Positions 1-8,779 of a stretch of DNA of 45,696 bases are shown here, one piece after another. The first letter of the stretch is position 1. The number at the start of each line of letters is the position of its first letter. Source of the stretch: Spirochaetes bacterium RBG_16_49_21 (lineage in GTDB: Bacteria > Spirochaetota > UBA4802 > UBA5550); the NCBI GenBank assembly GCA_001829495.1, contig MIBJ01000082.1, positions 24,183-69,878 of the forward strand. The letters run 5' to 3'. A program made the position numbers and the translations under genes. The notes under the pieces were generated by a model that had not been told where the DNA came from, made no database searches, and saw only the letters and a list, made by a program, of their open reading frames with translations.

Positions 1-30
1 CCCCTCCGGGGGGTTGGGGGGCCGAGAAGC
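1..30. repeat. G/C-rich palindromic intergenic repeat fragment
   Basis: A run of C then G tracts (CCCCTCC, GGGGGG, TTGGGGGGCC) at the window edge. It is the reverse complement of a similar G/C-rich stretch near 19754-19785, so it appears to be a dispersed host intergenic repeat cut by the window start. Confidence 0.45.
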
Positions 31-153
31 TTGATTTGAAAATGTGGGTAATGATTAGCAGAGGGATGGGGGGTCTTAAAAAACGTGGATGTATCAGTTT
101 TATCTGAAAAATAATTCGTGTTTATTTAGATGATATATTTTTTATCAAAATCA

Positions 154-183
154 TTGATTTATTTGTATGTAGGTTGATATAAT
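154..183 (+). promoter_or_regulatory. Sigma-70-like promoter for the first glycosyltransferase
   Basis: TTGATT at 154-159 and a perfect TATAAT at 178-183, with an 18-bp spacer. The predicted start of transcription, near 190, gives a short leader before the ATG at 217. Confidence 0.55.
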
Positions 184-216
184 TGATGAGATGTTATGGC
201 CAAATCCGGAGGAGAT

Positions 217-1446
217 ATGAAACAGAATCAGTACAGCGGCGTGGAGATCATTGTCGGCATTCCGTCCTACATGGAGGCGAAGACCATCGGGTTTGTGACC
301 AGGCAGGTGGACCTCGGCATCAAGCGTTTTTTCCCCCATATGAAGGCGCTCATCGTCAATGCGGACAATAACAGCGGCGACGATACCCGGGGAGCCTTTC
401 TTTCGACAGACACGGTTACTCCGAAGAAATACCTAACGACACCGCCGGGAGTGAAGGGGAAGGGCAACAATCTGCTGAATCTCTTCAGATTCTGCAAAAG
501 CAGGCTTTCTTCCCTGAAGGTGGTCGTGCTCGTGGACGCGGATTTAAGGTCGATAACGCCCGAGTGGATCAGGTATATGGCGGAGCCGATCTTCAAGGGA
601 TATGAGTTTGCGCTTCCGCGCTATTCCCGGCATCAGTTCGACGGCACCATCACCAATCATATCTGCTATCCCCTGCTGTACGGGGTCATGGGCGAGAACG
701 TACGCCAGCCTATAGGAGGCGAGTTCGCCTTTTCTCCCCGCGTCATGCTTCACTGGCTCGACCAGAAGTGGCTCCCCACTGCCAGGCTTTACGGGGTCGA
801 CATCTTCATGACCCTCAACGCGATTCTCGGCAAATTCAGGATGTGCGAGGTCGGCCTGGGCTCCAAGATACATAACGCGAGCGCGCCGAAGCTCGGCCCC
901 ATGTTCACCCAGGTGGTTACCACCTTTTTTCAGGGCCTGCTGAAGCACAAGGCGGACTGGATCGGCCTGCTGCACGAGAACCCGAAGCCGAAGCCCCTTT
1001 TCGGCCTGAAGAGCTTGTCGGCGCCGCAGGAGCTGTCCGTGGACCTGCGCGACATGAAGGATAAGCTGCGCGGCGAATTTTTATCGCGCAAGAATCTTTT
1101 GAAGAAATATCTGAGCCGTTACATATACAGTAGTTTCTGGCGGATGATCGACCAGGATCATTACAAAATGGATACGGTGTTATGGACCCAGGCAGTGTAC
1201 CAGATTCTGTTCACCTTCGACACCGGATCGCCCACGGTGAAAAGGGATATCGTTGAAGCCCTGAAGCCGCTCTATTTCGCGCGCTCGGTCACCTTCGATT
1301 ATGAGACGTGGAAATATCAGATCGACTACGCGGAAGAGCTCATCCTGGACCAGGCGACGGCCTTCGCTTCTCAAAAGCCTTATTTTTACGGCCTGTATCT
1401 CCAGCGCGCCCAGGATCTGGACAGAAGGATCAATAAAAAAAATTAA
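217..1446 (+). CDS. GpgS/glucosylglycerate-synthase-like glycosyltransferase
   Basis: A 409-residue GT-A fold transferase. Visible landmarks are an N-terminal nucleotide-sugar segment (IVGIPSYMEA), NADNNSGDDT, a DXD-like VDADLRS near residue 107 and a RQPIGGEFAF acceptor-side motif. The family around glucosyl-3-phosphoglycerate and glucosylglycerate synthases shares this layout, so the product may be a compatible solute or a glycan precursor; the substrate is inferred. The start at 217 is preferred over the in-frame ATG at 196 because GGAGGAG lies just upstream of it. No transmembrane segment is seen, so it is probably cytoplasmic. It ends 18 bp before the convergent GT2 gene. Confidence 0.7.
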   Translation: MKQNQYSGVEIIVGIPSYMEAKTIGFVTRQVDLGIKRFFPHMKALIVNADNNSGDDTRGAFLSTDTVTPKKYLTTPPGVKGKGNNLLNLFRFCKSRLSSLKVVVLVDADLRSITPEWIRYMAEPIFKGYEFALPRYSRHQFDGTITNHICYPLLYGVMGENVRQPIGGEFAFSPRVMLHWLDQKWLPTARLYGVDIFMTLNAILGKFRMCEVGLGSKIHNASAPKLGPMFTQVVTTFFQGLLKHKADWIGLLHENPKPKPLFGLKSLSAPQELSVDLRDMKDKLRGEFLSRKNLLKKYLSRYIYSSFWRMIDQDHYKMDTVLWTQAVYQILFTFDTGSPTVKRDIVEALKPLYFARSVTFDYETWKYQIDYAEELILDQATAFASQKPYFYGLYLQRAQDLDRRINKKN

Positions 1447-1464
1447 GGGATGAGCAGATCGGCC

Positions 1465-2457
1465 TCAGCGCATGCGCCTGATATTAATTGTTTCAAGCAC
1501 GCTGTACGGCGGCTTCCCCTGGGATTCATGGTATATACGGATGAGAATCTCGGCGAGTATCCCGATCTGGATAAAAAGCACCGAGAGCACAATGAACATC
1601 ACCGTGAGCAGGAGGAGGGGATTTCTGGTCATTGACTGGTTGAGCGTTATCTTCATGAGAAGGACCGTGATCCCGCTAAAAATGCTCAGAAAGAAGAGCA
1701 GAAAGCCGGTTCCGCCGAACACGTAGATCGGCTTGGTGGAATACTTTCCCAGGAAGGTTACGGTAACGAGGTCCAGGAGCACCTTGAATGTGCGTATGAT
1801 GCCGACCTTCGATTTTCCGAACTTTCTCGGATGGTGTCCCACCGGGACCTCGGTGATCTTCGCTCCCAGCCACGAGGCATGCACCGGGATGAAGCGGTGC
1901 ATTTCGCCGTACAGGTTTACCTGCTTCAGTAAACTGCTGCGGTAAGCTTTAAGGGAACAGCCGAGGTCGTGGAGCTTCACGCCGGTGACCTTTGCGATGA
2001 GCCAATTCGCGACCCATGACGGAAGTTTGCGGGACAGGAGCTTATCCATTCGTTTCTTCCGCCATCCGCTTACCACATCGTATCCCTCCGCCATTTTTTT
2101 CAAAAGCATGCCGATGTCGTTGGGATCGTTCTGAAGATCCGAGTCCATGAACAGGATGATCTCTCCCGAGGCGTAATCGATCCCGGCCGACATGGCGGCA
2201 GTCTGCCCGAAATTGCGCCGGAAGATGACGAGCTTGATGTTTCTGTCTTTATTCGCAATATCACGAAGAATGTCGGGTGATGAATCTATGCTGCCGTCGT
2301 CAATGAAGATAACCTCGTAGCTGACGTTGAGCGGATCCAGGGCTTTGATGATCACTTCATACTGGGGCCGGATATTGTCTTCCTCGTTGTAGACCGGCAG
2401 CACGACGGAGATGTACGGGCGCCGGGGATTCTTCCTTTTCGTTTTCACAGCAGGCAT
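1465..2457 (-). CDS. Polyprenyl-phosphate glycosyltransferase (GtrB/ArnC/DPM1-like GT2)
   Basis: 330 residues. A GT2 domain occupies about 14-230, with the opening VVLPVYNEEDN, IDDGS near 53 and the DXD-type MDSDLQ near 105. Two C-terminal hydrophobic segments follow (about 240-268 and 280-310). This is the layout of enzymes that move a sugar from a nucleotide donor to undecaprenyl phosphate at the cytoplasmic face of the inner membrane. The lipid-linked sugar would then be used for surface-glycan modification. A short basic N-terminal stretch precedes the domain. It is transcribed toward the preceding GpgS-like gene and stands alone. The sugar cannot be read from the sequence. Confidence 0.85.
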   Translation of the reverse strand: MPAVKTKRKNPRRPYISVVLPVYNEEDNIRPQYEVIIKALDPLNVSYEVIFIDDGSIDSSPDILRDIANKDRNIKLVIFRRNFGQTAAMSAGIDYASGEIILFMDSDLQNDPNDIGMLLKKMAEGYDVVSGWRKKRMDKLLSRKLPSWVANWLIAKVTGVKLHDLGCSLKAYRSSLLKQVNLYGEMHRFIPVHASWLGAKITEVPVGHHPRKFGKSKVGIIRTFKVLLDLVTVTFLGKYSTKPIYVFGGTGFLLFFLSIFSGITVLLMKITLNQSMTRNPLLLLTVMFIVLSVLFIQIGILAEILIRIYHESQGKPPYSVLETINIRRMR

Positions 2458-2491
2458 GACTCACTCCAATTCGCCTAAGGTGCGCAAAAAT

Positions 2492-2654
2492 AGATTTGTT
2501 GCGAAATTAAATTTTTTAACGGGGTTAAGGCCGGCTTTGTTGAAACATCCTGTTTCATGCCGGCAGGCGAACTTCGTGTTCGCTCAGGCGTAGCCCCTTA
2601 AAAGCCCCTGCAGGGGCTTTCCCAAGCGCGAAACGGTAGTTTCGCAACAAGTCT
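2492..2654. repeat. MITE-like intergenic element with 15-bp terminal inverted repeats
   Basis: AGATTTGTTGCGAAA (2492-2506) is repeated inverted at 2640-2654 with one mismatch. Inside are a GCCGGC stem-loop with a nested TGAAA/TTTCA stem (about 2530-2567) and a perfect 20-bp palindrome, AAAGCCCCTG then CAGGGGCTTT, at 2601-2620. No ORF is present. It sits between a divergently transcribed pair of genes. Confidence 0.5.
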
Positions 2655-2715
2655 CTAATTTATGATTGCAAAATGCAAGATTAATTAATAATGAGAACAT
2701 TGACAAATCTTTTTT

Positions 2716-3768
2716 ATGAAAGAATCAAAATTAACATACCTGATCGACCCGCTCCGGGAGATGCTTTATCAGTTCGATGTTATAATAAAGGGCTTTCGAG
2801 AGCGTTCCGGCTTACGTATAGCCGCTATTACGTGCGGCATGCTTCCGAATGAGATCGCCGCTTGCGCCGGGCTGTTACCCTTGAGGCTTCCTTTTTTTGC
2901 GCACGGCCGGTGCGCGTGCGAAGGTTTATCAATGATTGAGAAGATTGAAGAATTATATGATTGTCTGGTCGTGCCGCAGGGGTGCGCGGGAAAAGGCGCC
3001 ATTCCCGTGCTCCCGATCCCGGTGCATGAATTTAAAGCCCCTCAGGGTTGGGGTGCCCAGTCATACAGACTTATGGAGGCGGCTCTGGATGAGCTTTTGC
3101 AATTATTCGGCGGAACCGGCTTCCGGGAATCAGATGTGGATACCCTCAGGGCTGCCGTGCGGGAATACAATGCCGTGCGCAGGCTCGTGCGGGGCATTGC
3201 GTCCGTCCGGCGCGGCAAGCCGGACCTGCTTTCGTGCAGAGACCTGGCCGTTGTGTTCGAGGCGGCCGCCGTTTTACCGCCTTCGATAGTTATCGGTTAC
3301 TTGGCTCCGATCCTCGACAGGCTCAATGACGCAGCAAGCGGCTGCTCGGGCGGGATGATCCCGGCCCTCGCGTATGCGAGCTTTATCAATGACGCTTCGA
3401 TCCTGGATGAGATAGAAGAAGCAGGCTGTCTTATCGTAGAGGATGATTTCTGCTCCGGCAGGAGGCAGTTTGAGATGTCCTATGACCATGAATCGGACAA
3501 CCTGATCCCGGAGATACTGGACTCGTTCTCATACCGGCCCGGCTGCCCGTCCGTCCGGCCGGCTGAGGAACGGGTGGAGCTTTTTTATAAAATGATAAAA
3601 GGGGAGGGGGTCGAGCTTGTCATATTCCTGGAGGATCTCTGCTGCGGTGCGAAGAAGAGGGATATCGAGGCGTTGCGGATCAGGCTCATGCGCTCCGGCG
3701 TCGATCCCCTGGTGGTGTCGACGGCCGATGCGGTTGAAAAGGTCCGGGATTATGTTGCGACATTATGA
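2716..3768 (+). CDS. 2-hydroxyacyl-CoA dehydratase/benzoyl-CoA reductase family subunit
   Basis: 350 residues resembling the HgdB/FldB/BcrB-type Fe-S subunit family. Possible cluster-ligand cysteines lie in GRCACEG, PQGCAGKG, DDFCSGRR and LEDLCCGAKK, and the C-terminal half has the expected alternating strand-helix character. Family members work as heterodimers reductively activated by an ATP-dependent Fe-S activase. Neither a second subunit nor an activase gene lies in the window. The role could therefore be fermentative dehydration or double-cubane-cluster reduction, and cannot be settled. The start is uncertain: there is no clear ribosome-binding site, and TTGACA at 2700 lies directly upstream. 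Confidence 0.75.
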   Translation: MKESKLTYLIDPLREMLYQFDVIIKGFRERSGLRIAAITCGMLPNEIAACAGLLPLRLPFFAHGRCACEGLSMIEKIEELYDCLVVPQGCAGKGAIPVLPIPVHEFKAPQGWGAQSYRLMEAALDELLQLFGGTGFRESDVDTLRAAVREYNAVRRLVRGIASVRRGKPDLLSCRDLAVVFEAAAVLPPSIVIGYLAPILDRLNDAASGCSGGMIPALAYASFINDASILDEIEEAGCLIVEDDFCSGRRQFEMSYDHESDNLIPEILDSFSYRPGCPSVRPAEERVELFYKMIKGEGVELVIFLEDLCCGAKKRDIEALRIRLMRSGVDPLVVSTADAVEKVRDYVATL

Positions 3769-3809
3769 AGGCGCGGTTGCCAACCGCGCCTCACGGGGTG
3801 ACCCCGCCC

Positions 3810-5756
3810 CTACCGGCCCAGCATATTTATGTAATCGCCGGTTATATTGAACGCCTCCCGGAGAAACAGGTCGTTGTCCAGGTCGATCAGCTTTTTTCTC
3901 CCTTCCTTGTTGAAGGTCTTCTCAAGCTCTTTCTGCTTCTGTTTTTCAATGGATGACTCTTCCTTCAGACTGATGGTCTTGCTGTTTATCTGTTCCTGGT
4001 ATTTTTTGATCTTCTCGATAAGCTTCCGGTACTTGTCGCTGGTATTGATTCTTGATACGGAGACGGCTTTCAACCGGGCCACCATTGCCGGGTTGACCAT
4101 GCCGAAAGGCTTGAATTGAGCGCTCTCGATCTTCTTCCATTTTAAGGGATAACGGCTTTTGCTCTCTCCGATGTCGAATATCGTGGTAAGGTCAGGGACC
4201 TTGATGTCCGGATCAATGCCGTTGAGCTGATTCGAGGTCCCGCCCGGCTGATAGAAGAGGGATATGGTTATCTTCACCGCTCCCTTTTTAAAGGGGAGTT
4301 CATTGTATGACTGCACGGTTCCCTTGCCGAAGGTGTTGTCCGGGCCTATGATGAGCCCCCGGCGGTAGTCCTTTATGGCTCCGGCGAGAATCTCGGATGC
4401 GCTGGCGCTGAATTTATCCACCAGTACCACGAGGGGGCCTTTATAGACGATCGACTCGCTGTTATCATAAATAACGTTTGGCGGATTCCTTCCGTCAACT
4501 ATTTGCAGCACCGGGCCGCTGTCGATAAAAAATCCGGCTATGTCGATTGCTTCGTTCAGAAGCCCGCCCGGATTGCCCCGCAGATCGAGGACGACTGCGC
4601 TCACGTTTTCCGATTTCAGTTTGGTCAGAATCGCCTTTAAGTCTCCGGACGAGCTCTTGCCCCGCTCCTTGTCGTAGTAAAACGACGGGAGTTTGACGTA
4701 CCCTGTCTTTTTATTTCTGTCGTTGGTGATGAGAAAGATTTCAGACTCCGCTGCGCTGTCCTTGAGGCTGATTTCCTCCCGCATGATCGGGATGATCATC
4801 CGCGCCGTCTTGTTTCCCTCGCCGGTTCCCCTCAGTATGGTGAGCCGCACCTCGGTTCCCTTGGACCCGCGGATTTTTTTCACCACGTCGCGGAGGTCCA
4901 TGTCGACCACGTCGACCGGCTCCCCGCCGGCCTGTGCGACTGCGATGATCTTGTCACCCGGCTTGAGCCTGATTTTTTCAGGGAGCTTGTCGGCTGCTCC
5001 GCCGGCGATGATAGATTCAACGATGACGAAGCCGTCTTCTGATTTGAGGCGCACGCCGATCCCCTCGAGCTTGAGCTTCATGGAGATGTTAAAATCCTCC
5101 TCCTCGTCGTGGGTGAGGTAGTTCGAATGAGGATCGAGCGCCATTGAAAAGGCGTTCATGAAGCGGTCGAGAAGCTTATCCTCGTCGATTTCGTCGATCC
5201 GTTTTTGTAAAAGCTCGTATTTTTTAAGAAGCTTTTTTTTGGCCTCTTCCAGGCTCTGGTCCGAAGTGAGATAGTTGAGGAGCTGAAGCTTGATATTTTT
5301 TCTCCATCGCTCGCGCATCTCTTCCTGAGTTCCGGCGTAATCGACCTTGTCCCGGTCGACGATGATTTTCTCGTCAACCTTGAAATCGAATGCGCCGTTG
5401 ATAAGATCCCTTACGATCCGGTTGGTTTCCTTGGACCTTTTTTTGTAGACCGAGAATATGTCGTCGATAAAGGAAAACTGCCCGTTCTGGATGTAATCAT
5501 CGGTTTTGTCCCGGTATTTGTTGAATTCCCGGATGTCTTTCTTGTAGAAATAGTATTTGCCGTAATCAAGCGACATGATGAAGTTGTCGAATATCCTTCC
5601 GGCCAGCTCATTGTCCAGCGTGTGGTACTGGACATGCATGGCGAGAAATTGGTTGACCAGCGGCGGGATATCGGATTTTTTAAGACCGGCTGAATTTTTT
5701 ATGCATGAAAAAATCAATAAAAAGGTTACAACCGGGATAAGAAGCTTTCTTGGCAT
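3810..5756 (-). CDS. prc: C-terminal processing (tail-specific) protease, S41 family lipoprotein
   Basis: 648 residues. The signal peptide ends in a lipobox (LIFSC, Cys near 18), implying lipid anchoring in the periplasm. An N-terminal helical region, a PDZ domain (about 225-310) and the S41 catalytic domain follow. The nucleophile lies in FSASASEILAGA and the general-base lysine in FGKGTVQ, matching the Ser-Lys dyad of Prc. A C-terminal DUF3340-like helical part ends the protein. The family trims C termini of periplasmic proteins, including cell-wall hydrolases. The length and domain order match E. coli Prc. No operon partner is seen. Confidence 0.92.
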   Translation of the reverse strand: MPRKLLIPVVTFLLIFSCIKNSAGLKKSDIPPLVNQFLAMHVQYHTLDNELAGRIFDNFIMSLDYGKYYFYKKDIREFNKYRDKTDDYIQNGQFSFIDDIFSVYKKRSKETNRIVRDLINGAFDFKVDEKIIVDRDKVDYAGTQEEMRERWRKNIKLQLLNYLTSDQSLEEAKKKLLKKYELLQKRIDEIDEDKLLDRFMNAFSMALDPHSNYLTHDEEEDFNISMKLKLEGIGVRLKSEDGFVIVESIIAGGAADKLPEKIRLKPGDKIIAVAQAGGEPVDVVDMDLRDVVKKIRGSKGTEVRLTILRGTGEGNKTARMIIPIMREEISLKDSAAESEIFLITNDRNKKTGYVKLPSFYYDKERGKSSSGDLKAILTKLKSENVSAVVLDLRGNPGGLLNEAIDIAGFFIDSGPVLQIVDGRNPPNVIYDNSESIVYKGPLVVLVDKFSASASEILAGAIKDYRRGLIIGPDNTFGKGTVQSYNELPFKKGAVKITISLFYQPGGTSNQLNGIDPDIKVPDLTTIFDIGESKSRYPLKWKKIESAQFKPFGMVNPAMVARLKAVSVSRINTSDKYRKLIEKIKKYQEQINSKTISLKEESSIEKQKQKELEKTFNKEGRKKLIDLDNDLFLREAFNITGDYINMLGR

Positions 5757-5837
5757 TTGTTTGTACTCCCGAAAAATATTGGCCTTGCGATTTAACCTAT
5801 TTAAAATGCGGCTGGATATTAATAAACGTTAAATAGA

Positions 5838-5865
5838 TTTCGCCCGCCGCCTCCGACGGGCGAAA
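5838..5865. repeat. Intergenic hairpin, CCGCCTYCGA-loop family
   Basis: TTTCGCCCG and CGGGCGAAA form a perfect 9-bp stem around the loop CCGCCTCCGA. The same loop recurs at 19640-19671 with a different, compensated stem, so this is a dispersed REP-like hairpin. It may also act as a bidirectional terminator. Confidence 0.5.
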
Positions 5866-5984
5866 TTGCAATAATGTCGTAATATGCGCACATTTTAATC
5901 ATCTGATTAGTTACAAGAATTAGTCAATTAAAATTTGTCAAAGTTACGGGTTTTATCCTTCGATTGATGGTGAAGTCGCATAAT

Positions 5985-6761
5985 TCATCGATCTGGGCTG
6001 GCAGATGAAAGTGTCGCCACGCAGGATTTTTTACTTTGATTCCTTTTTGTACTGAGAAGATGAGATCCGAATTTTATTGCCTGAATAAAAACTTTAATGT
6101 TGAAGGATGAATTGGAAAAGATATATGAGATAGGTATTTCAGCCACCTTCATTCCTGATCGTACGCATAATGCTAATGCCTCCATGTGGAAATCGAAGGA
6201 CTTTGATTTTAACTCTGTTTGAGCGACTAATTCCGCTGCTCTCCTGCTATAACGCCGGTAACCGCTCGTGCAATCTTTGATGCCCGGTCCCCGTAAATTG
6301 AAATATGAAGAGGTAAGGGCATAATTAACAATAAAGGCTGCTGCTTTGCTTATTATTTTTCGGTACAGGGGTACGTGCCGGACATTCTTACACGGACGCG
6401 AACCGATTACCACATCAACGAAGCTGTTGTATGATATGAAATTCGGCAATTCATCGGGATTGTGCGAAAGGCCGGCATCCATGGTTATAATAAAATCATA
6501 TTTATTTTTAATTCCCCACCGCAGCCCGTCCTGTATCCCCCCTGGTATATGCGTGGCGATCTTATGGGTGATCACCTGCAGAGAGTTTTTATGCTTTCCC
6601 TTTTCACATTCCTGCCGTATTTTTTTTAAAATATGCGGGGTCTTATCCCTGCTGCCGTCGTCGGTTACGGACACGTCCCCGTATTTCAGCGAGCGGGTCA
6701 CAACCTCGTAGATGCTCTGTTCTTCGTTATGCGCCGGTATGACAATTAATTTTTTTTTCAT
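5985..6761 (-). CDS. GT2 family glycosyltransferase (dolichol-phosphate-mannose-synthase-like)
   Basis: 258 residues with one GT2 domain: VIPAHNEEQS at the start, TDDGSRDKT near 34, and MDAGLSHNPDE near 94 in the DXD position. No membrane segment is evident, unlike the GtrB-like enzyme at 1465-2457. It is the last gene of a three-gene minus-strand operon (8584 to 5985) with an SMR-type transporter and a GT-C-like membrane protein. That context suggests it loads a sugar onto undecaprenyl phosphate for use on the outer side of the membrane. The sugar and acceptor are unknown. The C-terminal 30 residues are Ser/Lys-rich and may be disordered. Confidence 0.8.
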   Translation of the reverse strand: MKKKLIVIPAHNEEQSIYEVVTRSLKYGDVSVTDDGSRDKTPHILKKIRQECEKGKHKNSLQVITHKIATHIPGGIQDGLRWGIKNKYDFIITMDAGLSHNPDELPNFISYNSFVDVVIGSRPCKNVRHVPLYRKIISKAAAFIVNYALTSSYFNLRGPGIKDCTSGYRRYSRRAAELVAQTELKSKSFDFHMEALALCVRSGMKVAEIPISYIFSNSSFNIKVFIQAIKFGSHLLSTKRNQSKKSCVATLSSASPDR

Positions 6762-6800
6762 GGTGCTATGATTCGTAATATTTTTATTAAGATGCTTCGG

Positions 6801-7145
6801 TTATATACGGGAAAATACAAGTATTATCCCTATGATAATCAGGCCCATTCCTCCCAATTGCGTTATTGAAAGCCGCTCATTAAATAGGAGTATTGAAAAG
6901 GATATGATAAGTATTATGCTGAATCCCACAACAATAGGATAGGCTATAGATATATCTATGAAATTAAGCGCTTTTGTATAATAAATAAAGTTTATTCCGA
7001 ACAGAGCAGCAGCAAGAAAAAGCGGGACATTGGTTATCAGGTCGAGTATGGTTTCGCTTTGTTTTGCTGCGAAACCCTTGATTACAAGATTAGCCGATGT
7101 ATTGAAAACGACCGCGAGCATCAAATAGATATATTGAATCTTCAT
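6801..7145 (-). CDS. SMR/EamA-type four-helix transporter, probable lipid-linked-sugar flippase
   Basis: 114 residues with four predicted transmembrane helices. Typical SMR-type features include an early N-rich helix (VVFNTSANLVIKG) and a final helix with glycines (LGGMGLIIIGIIL). Drug-exporting EmrE members carry a Glu in helix 1; I see none here, so a drug role is less likely. ArnE/ArnF-like members flip undecaprenyl-phosphate sugars, which suits its position between two glycosyltransferases. Its ATG overlaps the stop of the upstream gene (TAATG), implying translational coupling. The flippase role is inferred from context. Confidence 0.72.
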   Translation of the reverse strand: MKIQYIYLMLAVVFNTSANLVIKGFAAKQSETILDLITNVPLFLAAALFGINFIYYTKALNFIDISIAYPIVVGFSIILIISFSILLFNERLSITQLGGMGLIIIGIILVFSRI

Positions 7146-8584
7146 TACCGGGACTCCTTTCGGGCTCCCTTTTCCGGCATAACCACTCTTTTAACGCCGA
7201 TGTCTTCCTGTCTGAAAAGATCTTTGCTCACAATAAAAAGCGGGAAGTCCGCAGGAGCCTTTTCGCCATAATAAACAGCCAGATAGTCAAGTTGATGATC
7301 GAGAAATAGCTTCAATGCATATCCACTCGACAACCGCCTCCAAAAAAGAGGCGTATTATTTTCATCTATGGCGGCAATTCCTGTTTTATAATTTATAGGT
7401 TCATCTGTTTTAAAATAAATTTTTTCGTACTTATACAGTTCTTTTTTGTAATACTCGTCTTTCATCTGAGTTATAAACGTTCTGACCCTGTCTCCTGCGG
7501 GGTTTTCAGAAAATTCCCTGACCATATGATGGGTATTGATAAAATTATATAACACAAACAGCAGAATCAGAATCGGCATACGGATATGCTTTTTTAAAAT
7601 TAAAATGATGCCGGTGCAGTAGAAAAGATAACTGATGGCAAGATAATTCGCGTTTCTCTGAAATACGGCAAAGGCGTACGGCATATAGAAGCATAGGGAA
7701 GAGGAAATGAAGAATATAATGAGTTTATCTTTTTTGATTATTCCTATCGCAAAAATAAGAATTATGCTAATAATGAGAATAGGCAGATTTTTATAGATAT
7801 GATACGAATAAGACTGAAGGGTTTTAATAAAGGTAGCTAACGATAAATCGATTCCATATTCAGGAGACCGGAGCATCCCGACCAGATATTTTGATGCTAT
7901 GACAAATGCGGTGAATAAAAAAACCCAAAAGATCAGAAAGAGGATATTTATTTTTTTTAATTTAATTTCCTTAAAATAAAGAATGTGGTAGATTATAAGG
8001 GAGGGAATGATAAAAGCAGCTAAAAAATTGCTTATAAGGGTGCAGCCAAGGAGGATCGTCAGGATCACTCCTTTTTTAATATTCAGATCATCTATGACGC
8101 CTTTGTTGAAATATATATGCAAAAAAAGAAAAGCAAAAAAATGCGAAAAGAGATGCTGGTTGTTGCATATCCAGGTAATATTTTTTATAGTCGGCGGCAT
8201 GATGAAATAGATGATGCCCGCAACTACGGCGATTGCCGTATCTTTGCATAAACCTCGTATGAAAAAGAAAAGAATAATCGTGTTCGCGCACAGTATCAGG
8301 AGATTGGTGATAAAATAGAGCGTTGCCGTGTTCCCGAAAAATTTGTATAAATAATGCCAGTATAAATTTATCGAGAGAAACCTATATAGGGTGTTGAAAG
8401 AAAAAAAATTTTCCCACGCTAAATTTTTATAAAATGTATACAAAAAGCCAATATCATCCTGAATAAACCAGGCGGTAAATGAATAGTGGACATAAAATAG
8501 AATGAAAAAGGCTGTTATAAATCCAAAAATATAATAATAATATTGGGGTATTTCATCAGAAATAAATTTATCAAGCGGTTTCAT
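7145..8584 (-). CDS. Multi-pass membrane protein, probable GT-C glycosyltransferase
   Basis: 479 residues with about ten hydrophobic segments. A WFIQDDIGF motif in the loop after the first helix matches the Asp-bearing first periplasmic loop of GT-C enzymes. A soluble C-terminal part of about 120 residues follows. GT-C enzymes take sugars from polyprenyl-phosphate carriers on the periplasmic side. With the GT2 and the SMR protein this makes a complete load-flip-transfer set, similar in logic to gtrA-gtrB-gtr operons. The gene looks A/T-rich compared with its neighbours and could have been acquired. Family assignment is tentative. Confidence 0.62.
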   Translation of the reverse strand: MKPLDKFISDEIPQYYYYIFGFITAFFILFYVHYSFTAWFIQDDIGFLYTFYKNLAWENFFSFNTLYRFLSINLYWHYLYKFFGNTATLYFITNLLILCANTIILFFFIRGLCKDTAIAVVAGIIYFIMPPTIKNITWICNNQHLFSHFFAFLFLHIYFNKGVIDDLNIKKGVILTILLGCTLISNFLAAFIIPSLIIYHILYFKEIKLKKINILFLIFWVFLFTAFVIASKYLVGMLRSPEYGIDLSLATFIKTLQSYSYHIYKNLPILIISIILIFAIGIIKKDKLIIFFISSSLCFYMPYAFAVFQRNANYLAISYLFYCTGIILILKKHIRMPILILLFVLYNFINTHHMVREFSENPAGDRVRTFITQMKDEYYKKELYKYEKIYFKTDEPINYKTGIAAIDENNTPLFWRRLSSGYALKLFLDHQLDYLAVYYGEKAPADFPLFIVSKDLFRQEDIGVKRVVMPEKGARKESR

Positions 8585-8779
8585 TATTCGATATTTTTAT
8601 CCGTTCCGAAGATGGATTTCCACATCATTAACAATTATTGATCGTTGAATTTCACAACAACTCTGATATTTATGATGGCAACTGAATTAAAATATAGGGC
8701 ATACGTCAATACTTTTTATTCATTTTTTCCCGGCATATTTTATTATTGACATTCTTCTGAACGGCACAAGCTTAATATC

